Assembly: GCA_002724315.1 (NCBI GenBank)
Contig: PBOJ01000097.1
Coordinates: 1 to 52,010, forward strand
DNA from: Planctomycetaceae bacterium
GTDB lineage: Bacteria; Planctomycetota; Planctomycetia; Planctomycetales; Planctomycetaceae
Direction: 5' to 3'
Length of the DNA: 52,010 bases
Within the stretch, counting starts at the first letter, position 1; each line of letters begins with the position of its first letter. Both the position numbers and the translations under genes were made by a program. Below are positions 1-8,200 of this stretch, one piece after another. The notes beneath the pieces were generated by a model. That model was given only the letters and a program-made list of their open reading frames with translations, had not been told where the DNA came from and did not search any database.

Positions 1-88
<88 letters not shown>

Positions 89-93
89 AATTG

Positions 94-111
94 CTTCTCC
101 TTTTGGAGAAG
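94..111 (+). other. 16S trailer hairpin 1
   Basis: CTTCTCC (94-100) pairs with GGAGAAG (105-111) around a TTTT loop, giving a perfect 7-bp stem starting 13 bases after the 16S 3' end. It is probably part of the rRNA trailer. It is not a terminator, because the following bases (AAAACTACG) are A-rich, not T-rich. A role in 3' processing is inference. Confidence 0.6.
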
Positions 112-124
112 AAAACTACGATCC

Positions 125-146
125 GATGAATGCTACGGCATTCATC
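125..146 (+). other. 16S trailer hairpin 2 with UACG tetraloop
   Basis: GATGAATGC (125-133) pairs perfectly with GCATTCATC (138-146). The loop is TACG closed by a C-G pair, which is the very stable cUNCGg tetraloop class in RNA. No T-tract follows, so it is not an intrinsic terminator. It lies between the mature 16S end and the terminator at 193-227 and is probably a processing or protective structure of the trailer (inference). Confidence 0.65.
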
Positions 147-192
147 ACGCCAAAGACGTGTCCCGGAGTTCCGGTCACCAACCAAAATGTAG

Positions 193-227
193 CCCCAGCC
201 CGTCCTCGGACGGGCTGGGGTTTTTTT
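193..227 (+). terminator. Intrinsic terminator of the 16S rRNA transcript
   Basis: CCCCAGCCCGTC pairs with GACGGGCTGGGG (stem within 193-220, tight CTCG loop) and is followed directly by seven T (221-227). This is a textbook Rho-independent terminator about 110 bases after the 16S end. It shows that the rRNA transcript stops here without reaching a 23S gene. The reverse strand lacks a T-tract after the stem, so it serves mainly the plus strand. Confidence 0.93.
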
Positions 228-327
228 GCGCGCAGTGAGAAATCCTGGCAGGACGCGGCATCGCGAAGAATGCAGGCAATCTCCGAAATCGGAATCCGCC
301 CGTCGGACAAAACCGGTTCGACCCGAG

Positions 328-2190
328 CTACTCGACCGTTACGCTCTTGGCCAGATTTCTCGGACGGTCGACGTCGCAACCTCGCAACAACGCAACCTCG
401 TAGGCCAACAACTGCAGGGGAATGCTTGTCACCAGTGGCTGCAGGAACTCGGGCACGTCAGGAACAGGGATCACCTCGTCGACCAGGCCCGCAATCCGTT
501 CGTCGTCCGGTCCGGCAATCGCGATCACCGGCCCACCTCGGGCCTTGATCTCCTCGAGATTGCTGACCACCTTCTCGTAAACGCCGCCCCGTGGCGTCAC
601 GAAGACGCTGGGAGTGCGTTCATCGACCAGGGCGATCGGCCCGTGCTTCATTTCCGCTGCCGGGTACCCTTCGGCGTGGATGTAACTGATCTCCTTGAGC
701 TTCAGTGCCCCTTCAAGAGCGACCGGGAAGTTGTACTGGCGGCCAAGATAAAGGAAGTTCCCGCAATCGGCAAATCGCCGAGCAACCTCCCGAACCGCGT
801 CGTGACATTCCAGGGTCCGGGCCACCAGTTCGGGCATCGCCTCCAGCGATTCGAGAAACGCCTCTCCGGCCCGAAACGACATGTGTCGCATTCGGCCCAG
901 GTACAAGGCCAGCAGAGCCAAGACGGTGACCTGCGAGGTGAACGCCTTGGTCGATGCCACTCCGATCTCGGGCCCGGCATGCAGGTAAATCCCTCCATCC
1001 GCCTCACGGGCAATCGTCGAACCGACCGTGTTGCAGATGGCCAGTGTCTTGTGGCCCTTCCGCCGGCACTCCCGCACAGCCGCCAGGGTGTCGGCCGTTT
1101 CTCCACTCTGGGTGATCGCGAACACCATCGTGGTGTCGGTCAACGGCGCGTTGCGATACCGCAGTTCACTCGCGTACTCAACCTCGGTCGGAATCCGGGC
1201 AAATTCCTCGATCAGGTACTCCCCGACGAGCCCGGCATGCCAGCTCGTGCCACAGGCGGTCAGAACGATCCGGTCAATCCGTCTCAGCTCTCCCGCGTCG
1301 GCATTGAGCCCTCCGAAGACTGCCGTCGCGTCGTCGCCATCCATCCGCCCTCGCATCGCACTGCGAATGCTATCGGGCTGTTCGTAGATCTCCTTGAGCA
1401 TGTAGTGAGGGAACTCACCCAGTTCGACATCGACAGCTTCGTCCTGGATGGTCTGGACCGCAACGTCTCGCGTCCCCACATCACGATGCCGCACCTCGAT
1501 TTCGTCCCGACCAAGTCTCGCCGTGTCATGATCATCGAGATAGACGACGTCGCGGGTATATCCGATCAGCGGACTGGTGTCGCTGGCCAGGAAGTATTCC
1601 TGTTCGCCCACCCCGATGACCAGCGGGCTTCCGCAGCGTGCGGCCCAGAGATGCCCGGGACAATCCCGGAACAGGACACCCAGGCCGTAGGTCCCCTCGA
1701 GTTCGTCCAGGGTCGCTCTCAGCGCCGACCAGCAGGTCTCCGGATCGTCGGCAGCATGCCCCGACTCGATGAATTGTTCGAGATGCCACCCGATCAACTG
1801 GGCCACGACCTCGGTGTCGGTCGACGAACGGAATCCGCAACCGGTTTCGGACAGCCGAGCCTTCAGCCGATCGTGGTTCTCGATCACCCCGTTGTGGACC
1901 AGCACCACCCGGCCGGATTCGTCGAGGTGAGGATGGGAATTGACGTCGGAGGGGTCTCCGTGAGTGGCCCAGCGAGTGTGACCGATTCCGATTGACCCCT
2001 CGACCGGGTGACTTTCGATCAACTCGATCAGGCCCGCGACTCGTCCCCGCCGCTTCCGCACGGCGATCTCACGGTCCTCGACCACCGCAATTCCCGCGCT
2101 GTCGTACCCGCGATACTCAAGCCGCGAGAGACCGTCGAGCAGGAGGTCCGAGGCCGGACGATGCCCGACGTAACCGACAATGCCACACAT
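328..2190 (-). CDS. glmS: Glutamine-fructose-6-phosphate aminotransferase (isomerizing)
   Basis: 620 aa cytoplasmic enzyme making glucosamine-6-phosphate from fructose-6-phosphate and glutamine, the first step to UDP-GlcNAc for peptidoglycan and other glycans. The ATG at 2190 was chosen because the protein then begins MCGIVGYVG. Removal of Met exposes Cys2, the N-terminal nucleophile of class II glutamine amidotransferases; an upstream in-frame start would bury it. The glutaminase domain covers about the first 240 residues (LSRLEYRGYDSAGIA, GHTRWATHG, HNGVIEN). Two SIS sugar-isomerase domains follow (TACGTSWHAG, SQSGETADT). The C-terminus RNLAKSVTVE is typical of the family. Length is normal. 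A sigma70-like promoter candidate lies at 2252-2281. The leader has no clear Shine-Dalgarno. No glmS ribozyme was recognised in the about 85 bases upstream. Confidence 0.97.
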   Translation of the reverse strand: MCGIVGYVGHRPASDLLLDGLSRLEYRGYDSAGIAVVEDREIAVRKRRGRVAGLIELIESHPVEGSIGIGHTRWATHGDPSDVNSHPHLDESGRVVLVHNGVIENHDRLKARLSETGCGFRSSTDTEVVAQLIGWHLEQFIESGHAADDPETCWSALRATLDELEGTYGLGVLFRDCPGHLWAARCGSPLVIGVGEQEYFLASDTSPLIGYTRDVVYLDDHDTARLGRDEIEVRHRDVGTRDVAVQTIQDEAVDVELGEFPHYMLKEIYEQPDSIRSAMRGRMDGDDATAVFGGLNADAGELRRIDRIVLTACGTSWHAGLVGEYLIEEFARIPTEVEYASELRYRNAPLTDTTMVFAITQSGETADTLAAVRECRRKGHKTLAICNTVGSTIAREADGGIYLHAGPEIGVASTKAFTSQVTVLALLALYLGRMRHMSFRAGEAFLESLEAMPELVARTLECHDAVREVARRFADCGNFLYLGRQYNFPVALEGALKLKEISYIHAEGYPAAEMKHGPIALVDERTPSVFVTPRGGVYEKVVSNLEEIKARGGPVIAIAGPDDERIAGLVDEVIPVPDVPEFLQPLVTSIPLQLLAYEVALLRGCDVDRPRNLAKSVTVE

Positions 2191-2251
2191 GATAAAAGCC
2201 CGGAGCAGATCCACCGAGACCAACGACGTGAAAGGTCTCGAGAGCGTCCGG

Positions 2252-2281
2252 ACGATAGTCCAACGTCCGCTCGAGCGTCAA
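2252..2281 (-). promoter_or_regulatory. Candidate promoter of glmS
   Basis: On the minus strand TTGACG (2276-2281) is separated by 18 bases from TATCGT (2252-2257), about 60 bases before the glmS ATG. The -35 matches 5/6 and the -10 4/6 of the sigma70 consensus. It overlaps the stop codon of the upstream exported-protein gene, so read-through from that gene is also possible. Support is sequence match only. Confidence 0.35.
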
Positions 2282-4044
2282 GAACGACTCGCACCGCCGG
2301 CCTTGGTCTTGCTCTTGGCCTTCGGCTTGGGTGTCGACGTGGGGGCCGTGGCGGAGGGCCGTCCCGCCGGCTTGTAATTCGGCGGGCGATTCTGAGCCAA
2401 CCAATCGATCAGCGGCTTGATCGTATCGCTGGAAATCGCCATGAAACGTTGCTTGCCATCGGCGGTCACCGTCGGCTGCACGATGACATGTGCCACCAGA
2501 GGGACAACCTGGCGATAGGCGTCCTGGAGCCGAGCGGTGCCGACTTGCCCAAGCAACCCAGCCGGTTTGCCAGCGGCTGTCACATCGTTCTTGTTGATCG
2601 CCTTGAACGAAAAATACAACTGCTGGAAACTCCGCGGCCAGTAGCCGGCCGTCGGCGACTTGTTGTACGCGGCGGCCATCTGGCCGGCCAGTTCCACCAG
2701 TTGGTAGCTCCGCAGTCCACCATCGAATGCGCCGGTCAGCGGTGCACGTCCGATCGCCTTGGCCGCGGCGGTGCGGGCCAGAAAATGGCGGTTCGGATCA
2801 GCCAGCACCCCTGCCAGCACTGTCTCCACGAACGGTTGGGCCTGCTTGTTCTGCAGGATCCCCACGCCGGCCAGCCCCTCGACCAGCACCTCCTGGTACC
2901 AGATGTGCTGAAGGTGACTGTCCATTCGCTGTCGCAACACGCTCCGCTGATACGGACGCTGCAACTGGTTGGCCAGGCACTGGGCCACCTGCAACCTCTG
3001 GTCGTAACTCGCGTCGGGCTGCCCGGTCTTCATCAAGCGAACCAGTCCACGCACGGCGACAACCTTGATCGCATCCAACTGACGCGGCTCGTTGACCACA
3101 TCGCACAGCGGGGCAAAGGCCCGGGTGTAACGGGCAGCCGGGATACCCTTCGCCGGGTCCCCCTTCCGGACAACCAGTTCCCCGAGCAGATAGGCGACAT
3201 TCAGACGGACGTGAAAGTTCTGCACGCCCCCCTTGCCACCGAAAACCGTGCGGGCCGCATAACGATCGAAGAACCTCGCCGCCTCGCCGGCCCCCTTGGT
3301 CGAACGCAGAGCCTCCAGGCTGTCTGCCTTGAACACCTGGTTCTGGATCTTACCGGTCTTGGGATCAGGACGGGTCACCACGACCTGAATCTGCTGACCG
3401 TTGTTGTGAGTGATCTTGAAGTGGGCGGTCTCGAGCAACTCCGCGAGCGCCAAGGTGAGCTCACGCAGCACGAACTCGCGAACAGGCGCCGCCTTGACCT
3501 GCAACTGAACCATCTGCCGAATCTCCCGGCGACGAACCGGCAACGCTTCGCGATTGGTCGGCATTGTCAATCGAGCCACCAACCAGCGAATGCCAGAACG
3601 GATATCCTGTTGAGCCTTGGAACCCAAGCCCGGAGAACGGACAGCCTTCATGAACGTGGAATATCCCTTGCGGCGAAACGCCAGCTCATCTTTCGGTGTC
3701 AGCAGGGGATTGTTGAGCCCCATGACCTGGGGCAGCGGTGGCGGTGGCACGAAACCGGGCGGCAACGGCGGACCGGATGGACGTGCCGGCTTCTTGGCTG
3801 CTGGTTTCTTGGCTGCTGGTTTCTTGGCTGCTGGTTTCTTGGCTGCTGGTTTCTTGGCTGCCGGCTTCTTGGCTGCCGGCTTCTTGGCTGCCGGCTTCTT
3901 GGCTGCCGGTTTCTTGGCCGCTGGCTGGGCCTGGATCGGCGCTGCAAACAACCCGATCAGCGCAAGGCTGACGCAGGCCACCGTACAGGCGGCTATCCCG
4001 CCACGGTGGGGTGGTTTCTGGTTGACGCCCGAGTGTCTCACCAC
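2278..4044 (-). CDS. Exported hypothetical protein with (PAAKK)9 repeat
   Basis: 588 aa, family not recognised. The GTG start at 4044 follows GAAAGGG about 7 bases upstream. A hydrophobic segment (about residues 16-38, ending APIQAQ) looks like a signal peptide. It is followed immediately by nine perfect PAAKK pentapeptides, then a Pro-rich stretch, a helical body of about 450 residues resembling alpha-solenoid repeats, and a basic C-tail (KPKAKSKTKAGG). The PAAKK motif is known from lysine-rich tails of histone H1-like and HU-type proteins, where it binds DNA; here it follows a secretion signal, so it may bind an anionic wall polymer or simply be a flexible spacer (inference). An in-frame IAAC lipobox-like string lies too early to be convincing. 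The gene ends just before glmS on the same strand. Confidence 0.8.
   Translation of the reverse strand: MVRHSGVNQKPPHRGGIAACTVACVSLALIGLFAAPIQAQPAAKKPAAKKPAAKKPAAKKPAAKKPAAKKPAAKKPAAKKPAAKKPARPSGPPLPPGFVPPPPLPQVMGLNNPLLTPKDELAFRRKGYSTFMKAVRSPGLGSKAQQDIRSGIRWLVARLTMPTNREALPVRRREIRQMVQLQVKAAPVREFVLRELTLALAELLETAHFKITHNNGQQIQVVVTRPDPKTGKIQNQVFKADSLEALRSTKGAGEAARFFDRYAARTVFGGKGGVQNFHVRLNVAYLLGELVVRKGDPAKGIPAARYTRAFAPLCDVVNEPRQLDAIKVVAVRGLVRLMKTGQPDASYDQRLQVAQCLANQLQRPYQRSVLRQRMDSHLQHIWYQEVLVEGLAGVGILQNKQAQPFVETVLAGVLADPNRHFLARTAAAKAIGRAPLTGAFDGGLRSYQLVELAGQMAAAYNKSPTAGYWPRSFQQLYFSFKAINKNDVTAAGKPAGLLGQVGTARLQDAYRQVVPLVAHVIVQPTVTADGKQRFMAISSDTIKPLIDWLAQNRPPNYKPAGRPSATAPTSTPKPKAKSKTKAGGASRS
3790..3924 (-). 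repeat. Nine tandem 15-bp repeats encoding PAAKK
   Basis: Nine head-to-tail 15-bp units (plus-strand consensus TTCTTGGCTGCYGG preceded by C or T) span 3790-3924. Units fall into two blocks: four with CTGCTGG toward 3790 and four with CTGCCGG after them, then a variant CCGCTGG unit. This pattern points to expansion by slippage or unequal exchange of two ancestral variants. The unit length is a multiple of three, so copy-number change would keep the reading frame. Confidence 0.95.
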
Positions 4045-4537
4045 CGACAGCCCTTTCCATCACACAGCTTCAGGCCATGTCCTGACAACCGAACTGAACG
4101 GTCATCGGGAGAACAGGCTCGCTGCATCTCAAAATAGCGTCAAAGAATGGGATTTGCCACCGGCCCCGACTCGCGATCGACACCCAGACCAAGAGGCTCA
4201 CGTCACCCGGGATCGGTCGACCACCCGGGTCGCCCGCAGGGTACCGTAAGACCCACAGGAATGGAGAAATGATGTTGAGCAGAGTACCGAAAGATGGGAC
4301 GCGACTTGAGAACGGCAAGATGAGATGAGTTCAGAACAGACCGTCATCACAGTTCGCTACAATGTTTATCTCCCGGTTTTTCCTGGGTGTCAAGCAGATT
4401 CGACGGGCAGCGTCCCGCGATTCCCTCGACACCACCGGTGACGTCCAACCAGGTGGGCCCGGAGGACTCTGCATCCGTCGGCAAAAACGGATTGTGACGA
4501 TTGTCCGGCTGATCTCGCGGGAAGATTTCCCGCTGAA
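4045..4537. other. 493-bp stretch without a convincing gene
   Basis: Between the start of the PAAKK protein (4044) and the 3' end of the YbaK-like gene (4538). Short ORFs here (for example 4070-4318 minus, 4347-4541 minus) show no recognisable motif or good ribosome binding site. The stretch is somewhat less GC-rich than its neighbours. It contains a nested inverted repeat near 4205-4230 (ACCCGG ... CCGGGT around the palindrome GGTCGACC) and an isolated TACAAT at 4358-4363. It should contain the promoter of the minus-strand gene at 4044, but none could be fixed. Confidence 0.5.
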
Positions 4538-5032
4538 TCACTCTCCGCGAGCGAACTCGAAGATCTGTGTCGGGCTGGCCAGTCTCAGGTAATCGGGCAC
4601 ACCAAGGATGATCGAATCGGTCATCGAACCGGCATTGAAAGCGATCCGCTCGTTCTGTTCGATCGCCTCGTCGACGTAGAGCGGAAACGGCAGGATCGGC
4701 TGACCGAACGGCGGCACGCTGCCCGGCACCAGGCCCGGGCGGCCCTCTGCGGCGGTCAACTCGGCCAGTTCCTCGGCCGAAGCGAACCGCATCTTCCGAA
4801 CACCCAGCGTGCGACGAATCGTCCCCGAGTGAGCTCGCCTGTCGGCCGGAAGTACGAACAGGGCAAAGTCGTCATCGAGTTTCATCACCAGGGCCTTGCC
4901 ACCGTTGCGGAGTTCCTCGCCACGGACGCGTGCCGAATCCTCTGACGTCCGGGTCGGCTCGTGGTGCACCTCACGAAACGACACCTCCTGGTCGGTCAGC
5001 CAATCGCGAATCGACTCGAGAACGGTGGTCAT
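4538..5032 (-). CDS. YbaK/EbsC-family aminoacyl-tRNA deacylase
   Basis: 164 aa cytoplasmic protein of the YbaK/ProX (INS-like) family, which hydrolyses mischarged tRNAs such as Cys-tRNA(Pro) or Ala-tRNA(Pro) in trans. Seen in sequence: the HEPTRTSEDSARVRG segment near residue 24, the conserved Lys in GGKALVMKLDDDFALFVLPADRR, KMRFASAEELAELT, the Gly-Pro-rich loop GLVPGSVPPFG, and the closing NAGSMTDSIILGVPDYLRL. Length is normal for the stand-alone family. The exact tRNA specificity cannot be read. It is divergent from the zinc-ribbon gene at 5090. No clear Shine-Dalgarno precedes the ATG. Confidence 0.85.
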   Translation of the reverse strand: MTTVLESIRDWLTDQEVSFREVHHEPTRTSEDSARVRGEELRNGGKALVMKLDDDFALFVLPADRRAHSGTIRRTLGVRKMRFASAEELAELTAAEGRPGLVPGSVPPFGQPILPFPLYVDEAIEQNERIAFNAGSMTDSIILGVPDYLRLASPTQIFEFARGE

Positions 5033-5089
5033 GGACGACGAGCATATCGAATGCTATCGGGTTTGACAGCCCGCGGGGTTTGTTCGAGG

Positions 5090-5335
5090 ATGCGTCGCAC
5101 CAATCGTCGCCCCGATTGGCCGAACCCCACACGCCGGAGTCCACCACGGATGCAGACCCCAGGCCCAAGGTCCTCGTCGGATGCGCCCCCGGCGACGCAT
5201 GCAACCACACCCCCCGAAGCTTCGTCCCCCGCCTGCCCGGTCTGCGGTGGCCAGTTGATCGAGATCCGGCACAAGCTGGTCTGCAGCCGCTGTCACTCGA
5301 TCTGCGAGACCTGCTGTGAAGGCGGCCGCGGCTAG
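5090..5335 (+). CDS. Small Cys-rich zinc-ribbon protein
   Basis: About 81 aa. The N-terminal half is Pro/Arg/Ser-rich and probably disordered. The last 34 residues carry CPVC (49-52), CSRC (65-68) and CETCC (72-76), with the C-terminus EGGRG. Two CxxC knuckles 12 residues apart form a zinc-ribbon; the extra CETCC could hold a second metal. ATG 5090 is preceded directly by GAGG. An earlier in-frame ATG at 5051 is possible and would add 13 residues. The stop lies 28 bases before the DUF455 gene on the same strand, so the two are probably co-transcribed. Function is unknown; a role in nucleic-acid or protein binding is only inference. Confidence 0.7.
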   Translation: MRRTNRRPDWPNPTRRSPPRMQTPGPRSSSDAPPATHATTPPEASSPACPVCGGQLIEIRHKLVCSRCHSICETCCEGGRG

Positions 5336-5363
5336 TCGCCGAGGGCATGGGAAAGGCCACCGG

Positions 5364-6155
5364 ATGAGCATTCGTGAATTTGCCGAGCGAGTGCTGTTGA
5401 GCAGTTCGCTCGACGAAAAACTGGCGGCCGCTCCCAGGCAACTCGACGACAGCAATCCCGGCCCCCCCATCTTTCCCAAGTGGCCCGGACGCCCGGCAGA
5501 ACTGGTCGTCGCCCCTCGCCGATCGACTCCGCAGATGCCCGCCCCGGGCGCCATGGAGCGGATCGAATCCCGGGCGATCGCACACCACATCATGGCCAAC
5601 CACGAACTGCAGGCCCTGGAGGTGATGGGCCTGGTGCTGTGTGCCTTTCCGGATGCCCCGACCGAGTTCCGGGCCGGACTGGTCGAGGTGATGTCCGACG
5701 AGCAGCGACACACCCGGATGCACATCGAACGCGGTACCGCCTGCGGACTGTCTTTCGGTGATCTTCCGGTCAACGGCTACATCTGGAAAAAGGCCCAGTC
5801 GTTCACCTGTCCGCTGGACTACCTGGCCGGCCTGCCGCTGGTCTTCGAGGGAGCCAACCTGGATCACACGCTGGCATTCGCCGAGGCCTTCGATCGCGGA
5901 GGCGACAGGCGAGGCGCAACGGTGCTACGGACAATTCACCGGGACGAGATCCGCCACGTGCGGTTTGGCATCGAGTGGCTGAGGAGGATGAAGCCGCCGG
6001 GGGCCAGCGACTGGGACACTTTCGCCGGCCACCTGCACTGGCCGCTGAGACCGTCGAAGGCTCGTGGCGAGGACTTCCAGCGACAGGCGAGACTCGAAGC
6101 CGGCCTCGATGCCGACTTCGTCGATCGGCTCGAATCGCTCCAGGCAGGCCAATGA
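5364..6155 (+). CDS. DUF455 ferritin-like protein
   Basis: 263 aa. Resembles the DUF455 family of the ferritin-like superfamily, which is related to the tRNA hydroxylase MiaE; no function is established. Candidate di-metal ligands occur in the expected order: E81 in ANHELQALE, E113/H116 in SDEQRHTRMH, an acidic residue in the third helix (E162 or E174), and H192/E195/H198 in IHRDEIRHV. ATG 5364 was preferred over an in-frame ATG at 5316 because AAAGG lies 7-8 bases upstream and the earlier start would overlap the zinc-ribbon gene. Probably in one transcript with 5090-5335. Converges on the HAD gene with a 16-base gap. Confidence 0.82.
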   Translation: MSIREFAERVLLSSSLDEKLAAAPRQLDDSNPGPPIFPKWPGRPAELVVAPRRSTPQMPAPGAMERIESRAIAHHIMANHELQALEVMGLVLCAFPDAPTEFRAGLVEVMSDEQRHTRMHIERGTACGLSFGDLPVNGYIWKKAQSFTCPLDYLAGLPLVFEGANLDHTLAFAEAFDRGGDRRGATVLRTIHRDEIRHVRFGIEWLRRMKPPGASDWDTFAGHLHWPLRPSKARGEDFQRQARLEAGLDADFVDRLESLQAGQ

Positions 6156-6171
6156 CCGGGACAGGCCCCGA

Positions 6172-6741
6172 TCAACCGGCCGACACAGCCTGTTGTAGCT
6201 CTTCCCGCAGGTAACCCATGCGGTCCTCGACCAGCCCGTGGTTCCGGTTCCACGGTTGAGGAAACAGGATCCCGTGTCCGCCGCGGTCGCGGAAGTTGTC
6301 GATGTTCGTGTCATTGTCGTCGATCAGCAACTGGTCGGGCCGGGCACAGATCCACTTGGGGGGACCGATCAGGAAATCACGAAAACCTCGGCCCCAACGC
6401 TTCTGCAGCCAGGTGATCTTTCCGGCGGCACAGAACGGATCTCCACTGGGACTGGTCAGGATGCACCACGGCCCGGTCGATTGGACCAGCTCGAGCAGTT
6501 CGTCACACCACGGGTACGGTTCCAGCGACGCCCAGAAATCGGCACCGGCCTCGCTGATCGGGCCCCAGAACTCGGAGCTGCTGATCCCCATCGCCTCGGG
6601 CATGTCCCACTCACCGGCCGGCCAATCCTCCAGCACCTCCAGCCGATCGTGCAACCGCAGCGCCGCGGTGACAAAGTCGACCAGCACGCCGTCCATGTCG
6701 ACCAGCAGGCCCAGCGGCGGGGAGTCCGCAGAAGTTGTCAC
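6172..6741 (-). CDS. HAD-family 5'(3')-deoxyribonucleotidase-like phosphatase (NT5C type)
   Basis: About 189 aa cytoplasmic phosphatase. HAD motif I is DMDGVLVDF (D15 nucleophile, D17 acid/base from the GTG start), followed by a small cap. Motif II is LTSPSG. Motif IV, the acidic Mg site, is LIDDNDTNIDNF. The layout, and the WDMPEAMG...FW cap segment, resemble the NT5C deoxyribonucleotidase family that removes phosphate from (deoxy)nucleoside monophosphates. Substrate is inferred from the family only. The start is uncertain: GTG 6741 has GAGG about 11 bases upstream, whereas an ATG at 6804 would run into the leader of the divergent gene. Confidence 0.8.
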   Translation of the reverse strand: MTTSADSPPLGLLVDMDGVLVDFVTAALRLHDRLEVLEDWPAGEWDMPEAMGISSSEFWGPISEAGADFWASLEPYPWCDELLELVQSTGPWCILTSPSGDPFCAAGKITWLQKRWGRGFRDFLIGPPKWICARPDQLLIDDNDTNIDNFRDRGGHGILFPQPWNRNHGLVEDRMGYLREELQQAVSAG

Positions 6742-6823
6742 GACGTCGCAAACCTCGTCGGAGTAGCTAAACTGGTCGGTGCGCCGGTCGAGAGTACCGG
6801 CCAAGCCCCAAGAAGGAAAACCA

Positions 6824-8170
6824 ATGCGACACCCCTACCGGCTGCTGCTGCTCTCGCTCGGACTCGCCACCCTGTTGATGACCCGCGCCGAGGCGCACTT
6901 CCTGTTCATCCGCATCGGAGGCCAGGCCGAAGCCGGACGGCAGGTCGACGTGTTCTTCAGCGAGATCGCCCGGGCCGGCGACCCGTTGTTCGTCCCTCGC
7001 ATCGCCCACACCAAGCTGTGGATGCAGACCACCCCCGGCAAGTTCCAGCCGCTGAAGGTCCGCGAGTTGCCCGACCGGCTCCGGTCTCGCCTGCCGGCCG
7101 GCGGTGCCGTGGCCGTCAGCGGCGAATGCACCTGGGGTGTGCTGGTCCGCGACGTGCCGTTTCTCTTGAGGTACTTTCCCGGAGCGATTCACGGCGAGGC
7201 CAAGACGCTCAACACGCTCAAGCCACGCCCGAAGGTTCCCTTGCAGATCACCGCGACGGTCCACGAAGACAGGATCGAGATGGTCGCCCTGGCCAACGGA
7301 AAGCCCCTGCCGGGCGCGATGTTCACGACAGTCGACGACGACCTGGTCAACGAGGAACTGAAGGCCGACAAGAACGGCCGAGTGGAATTCCGGCCCGACA
7401 CCGAAGGGCACTTCTGCGTCTACACCAAGCGGGTGATCCCCGGCGAGGGTGTCCACAAGGGGAAGAAGTACATCGAGACGCGGGACTTCGCGACCCTGGC
7501 GTTTCACTGGCCGCTGATCGCCAGCGGCGGCGACAAGGAGGCGATCACCCTGTTCGAAAACGCCCTGGCCAAGCGGGCCAACTGGGCCCAGTTCCCCGGA
7601 TTCACCGCGGCGGTCGTCGGACATGTCGACGGGCGAGCATTCGGAGGCACCGCGAGGGTGGCCGCCGACGGGGACGTGGCACTGGACATCGACGAAAAAC
7701 ACGCCGTCGAATGGGTCAAGGACCAACTGGGATCCATGGCACTCCACCGCCGGGCTCCGTCTCCGAAGCGACCGCGACCGGTGCTGAGATTCGCCGACCA
7801 GGATGACGAGCACCCGCTGGGACGATTGCTGACGTTCGTCGGTGGTGCGATGGCCTCCAGTTACCGGGTACGCGACGGCGAGATCACCGTGGTCAACCGC
7901 GCCATCGGTCCCCAGCACATGACCATCACCGTGCTCGACAACCGGCCGAATGCCGAGGGCAAGTCGCTGCCCCGTTCGTACTCGGTGCAGTACTGGGACG
8001 GAAAGAGCGGGAAGTTGCTGAGAACCCAGAGCGTTCAGAACCGCTGGACACGGGTGGGCCGCTTCGACCTGCCCACCCGGCTGACGGTCACCACGGCCTC
8101 TCAGACCGGACTGAACGTCCGCAGTCTCCGGCTGGCCAAGCACAAGCTGCTGGTCAAGGCGGCCAGGTAA
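6824..8170 (+). CDS. Exported DUF4198-like protein
   Basis: 448 aa, envelope-exported. ATG 6824 follows AAGAAGG at good spacing; an earlier in-frame ATG (6779) would place a charged segment before the signal peptide. The signal peptide is residues 1-24 with an AEA cleavage site, so the mature protein begins His-Phe-Leu-Phe. A His right after the signal is typical of DUF4198 proteins, whose relatives include periplasmic subunits of nickel/cobalt transporters. The middle carries Ig-like strands with the GKPLPGAMFTTVDDD...ADKNGRVEFRPDTEGHFCVYTKR pattern of carboxypeptidase-regulatory-like folds. No transporter genes lie nearby. Metal binding is inference. Confidence 0.72.
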   Translation: MRHPYRLLLLSLGLATLLMTRAEAHFLFIRIGGQAEAGRQVDVFFSEIARAGDPLFVPRIAHTKLWMQTTPGKFQPLKVRELPDRLRSRLPAGGAVAVSGECTWGVLVRDVPFLLRYFPGAIHGEAKTLNTLKPRPKVPLQITATVHEDRIEMVALANGKPLPGAMFTTVDDDLVNEELKADKNGRVEFRPDTEGHFCVYTKRVIPGEGVHKGKKYIETRDFATLAFHWPLIASGGDKEAITLFENALAKRANWAQFPGFTAAVVGHVDGRAFGGTARVAADGDVALDIDEKHAVEWVKDQLGSMALHRRAPSPKRPRPVLRFADQDDEHPLGRLLTFVGGAMASSYRVRDGEITVVNRAIGPQHMTITVLDNRPNAEGKSLPRSYSVQYWDGKSGKLLRTQSVQNRWTRVGRFDLPTRLTVTTASQTGLNVRSLRLAKHKLLVKAAR

Positions 8171-8200
8171 AGACCACGAGGACGACCGAGCGACCCGCCG

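Noticed and set aside
226..1995. 589-codon plus-strand ORF opposite glmS
   Set aside because: It is the antisense shadow of glmS. GC-rich codons with G/C at position 3 leave few stops in the mirrored frame. No family motif is visible.
3790..3924. CRISPR-like array
   Set aside because: The units are 15 bp, strictly head-to-tail with no spacers, and lie inside a coding frame as PAAKK codons.
3985..3996. Lipoprotein signal (IAAC) in the PAAKK protein
   Set aside because: The Cys comes before the hydrophobic core of the signal peptide, so lipobox processing is unlikely.
4059..4088. TTGTCA-18-TGTGAT as a promoter for the PAAKK protein
   Set aside because: Transcription would start within about 8 bases of the GTG and would cut away the GAAAGGG ribosome site that supports this start.
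4358..4363. TACAAT as a -10 element on the plus strand
   Set aside because: No matching -35 at 16-18 bases and no plus-strand gene within several hundred bases downstream.
5063..5068. Consensus TTGACA before the zinc-ribbon gene
   Set aside because: The corresponding -10 position reads GAGGAT and overlaps the ATG at 5090. The match is too weak to claim.
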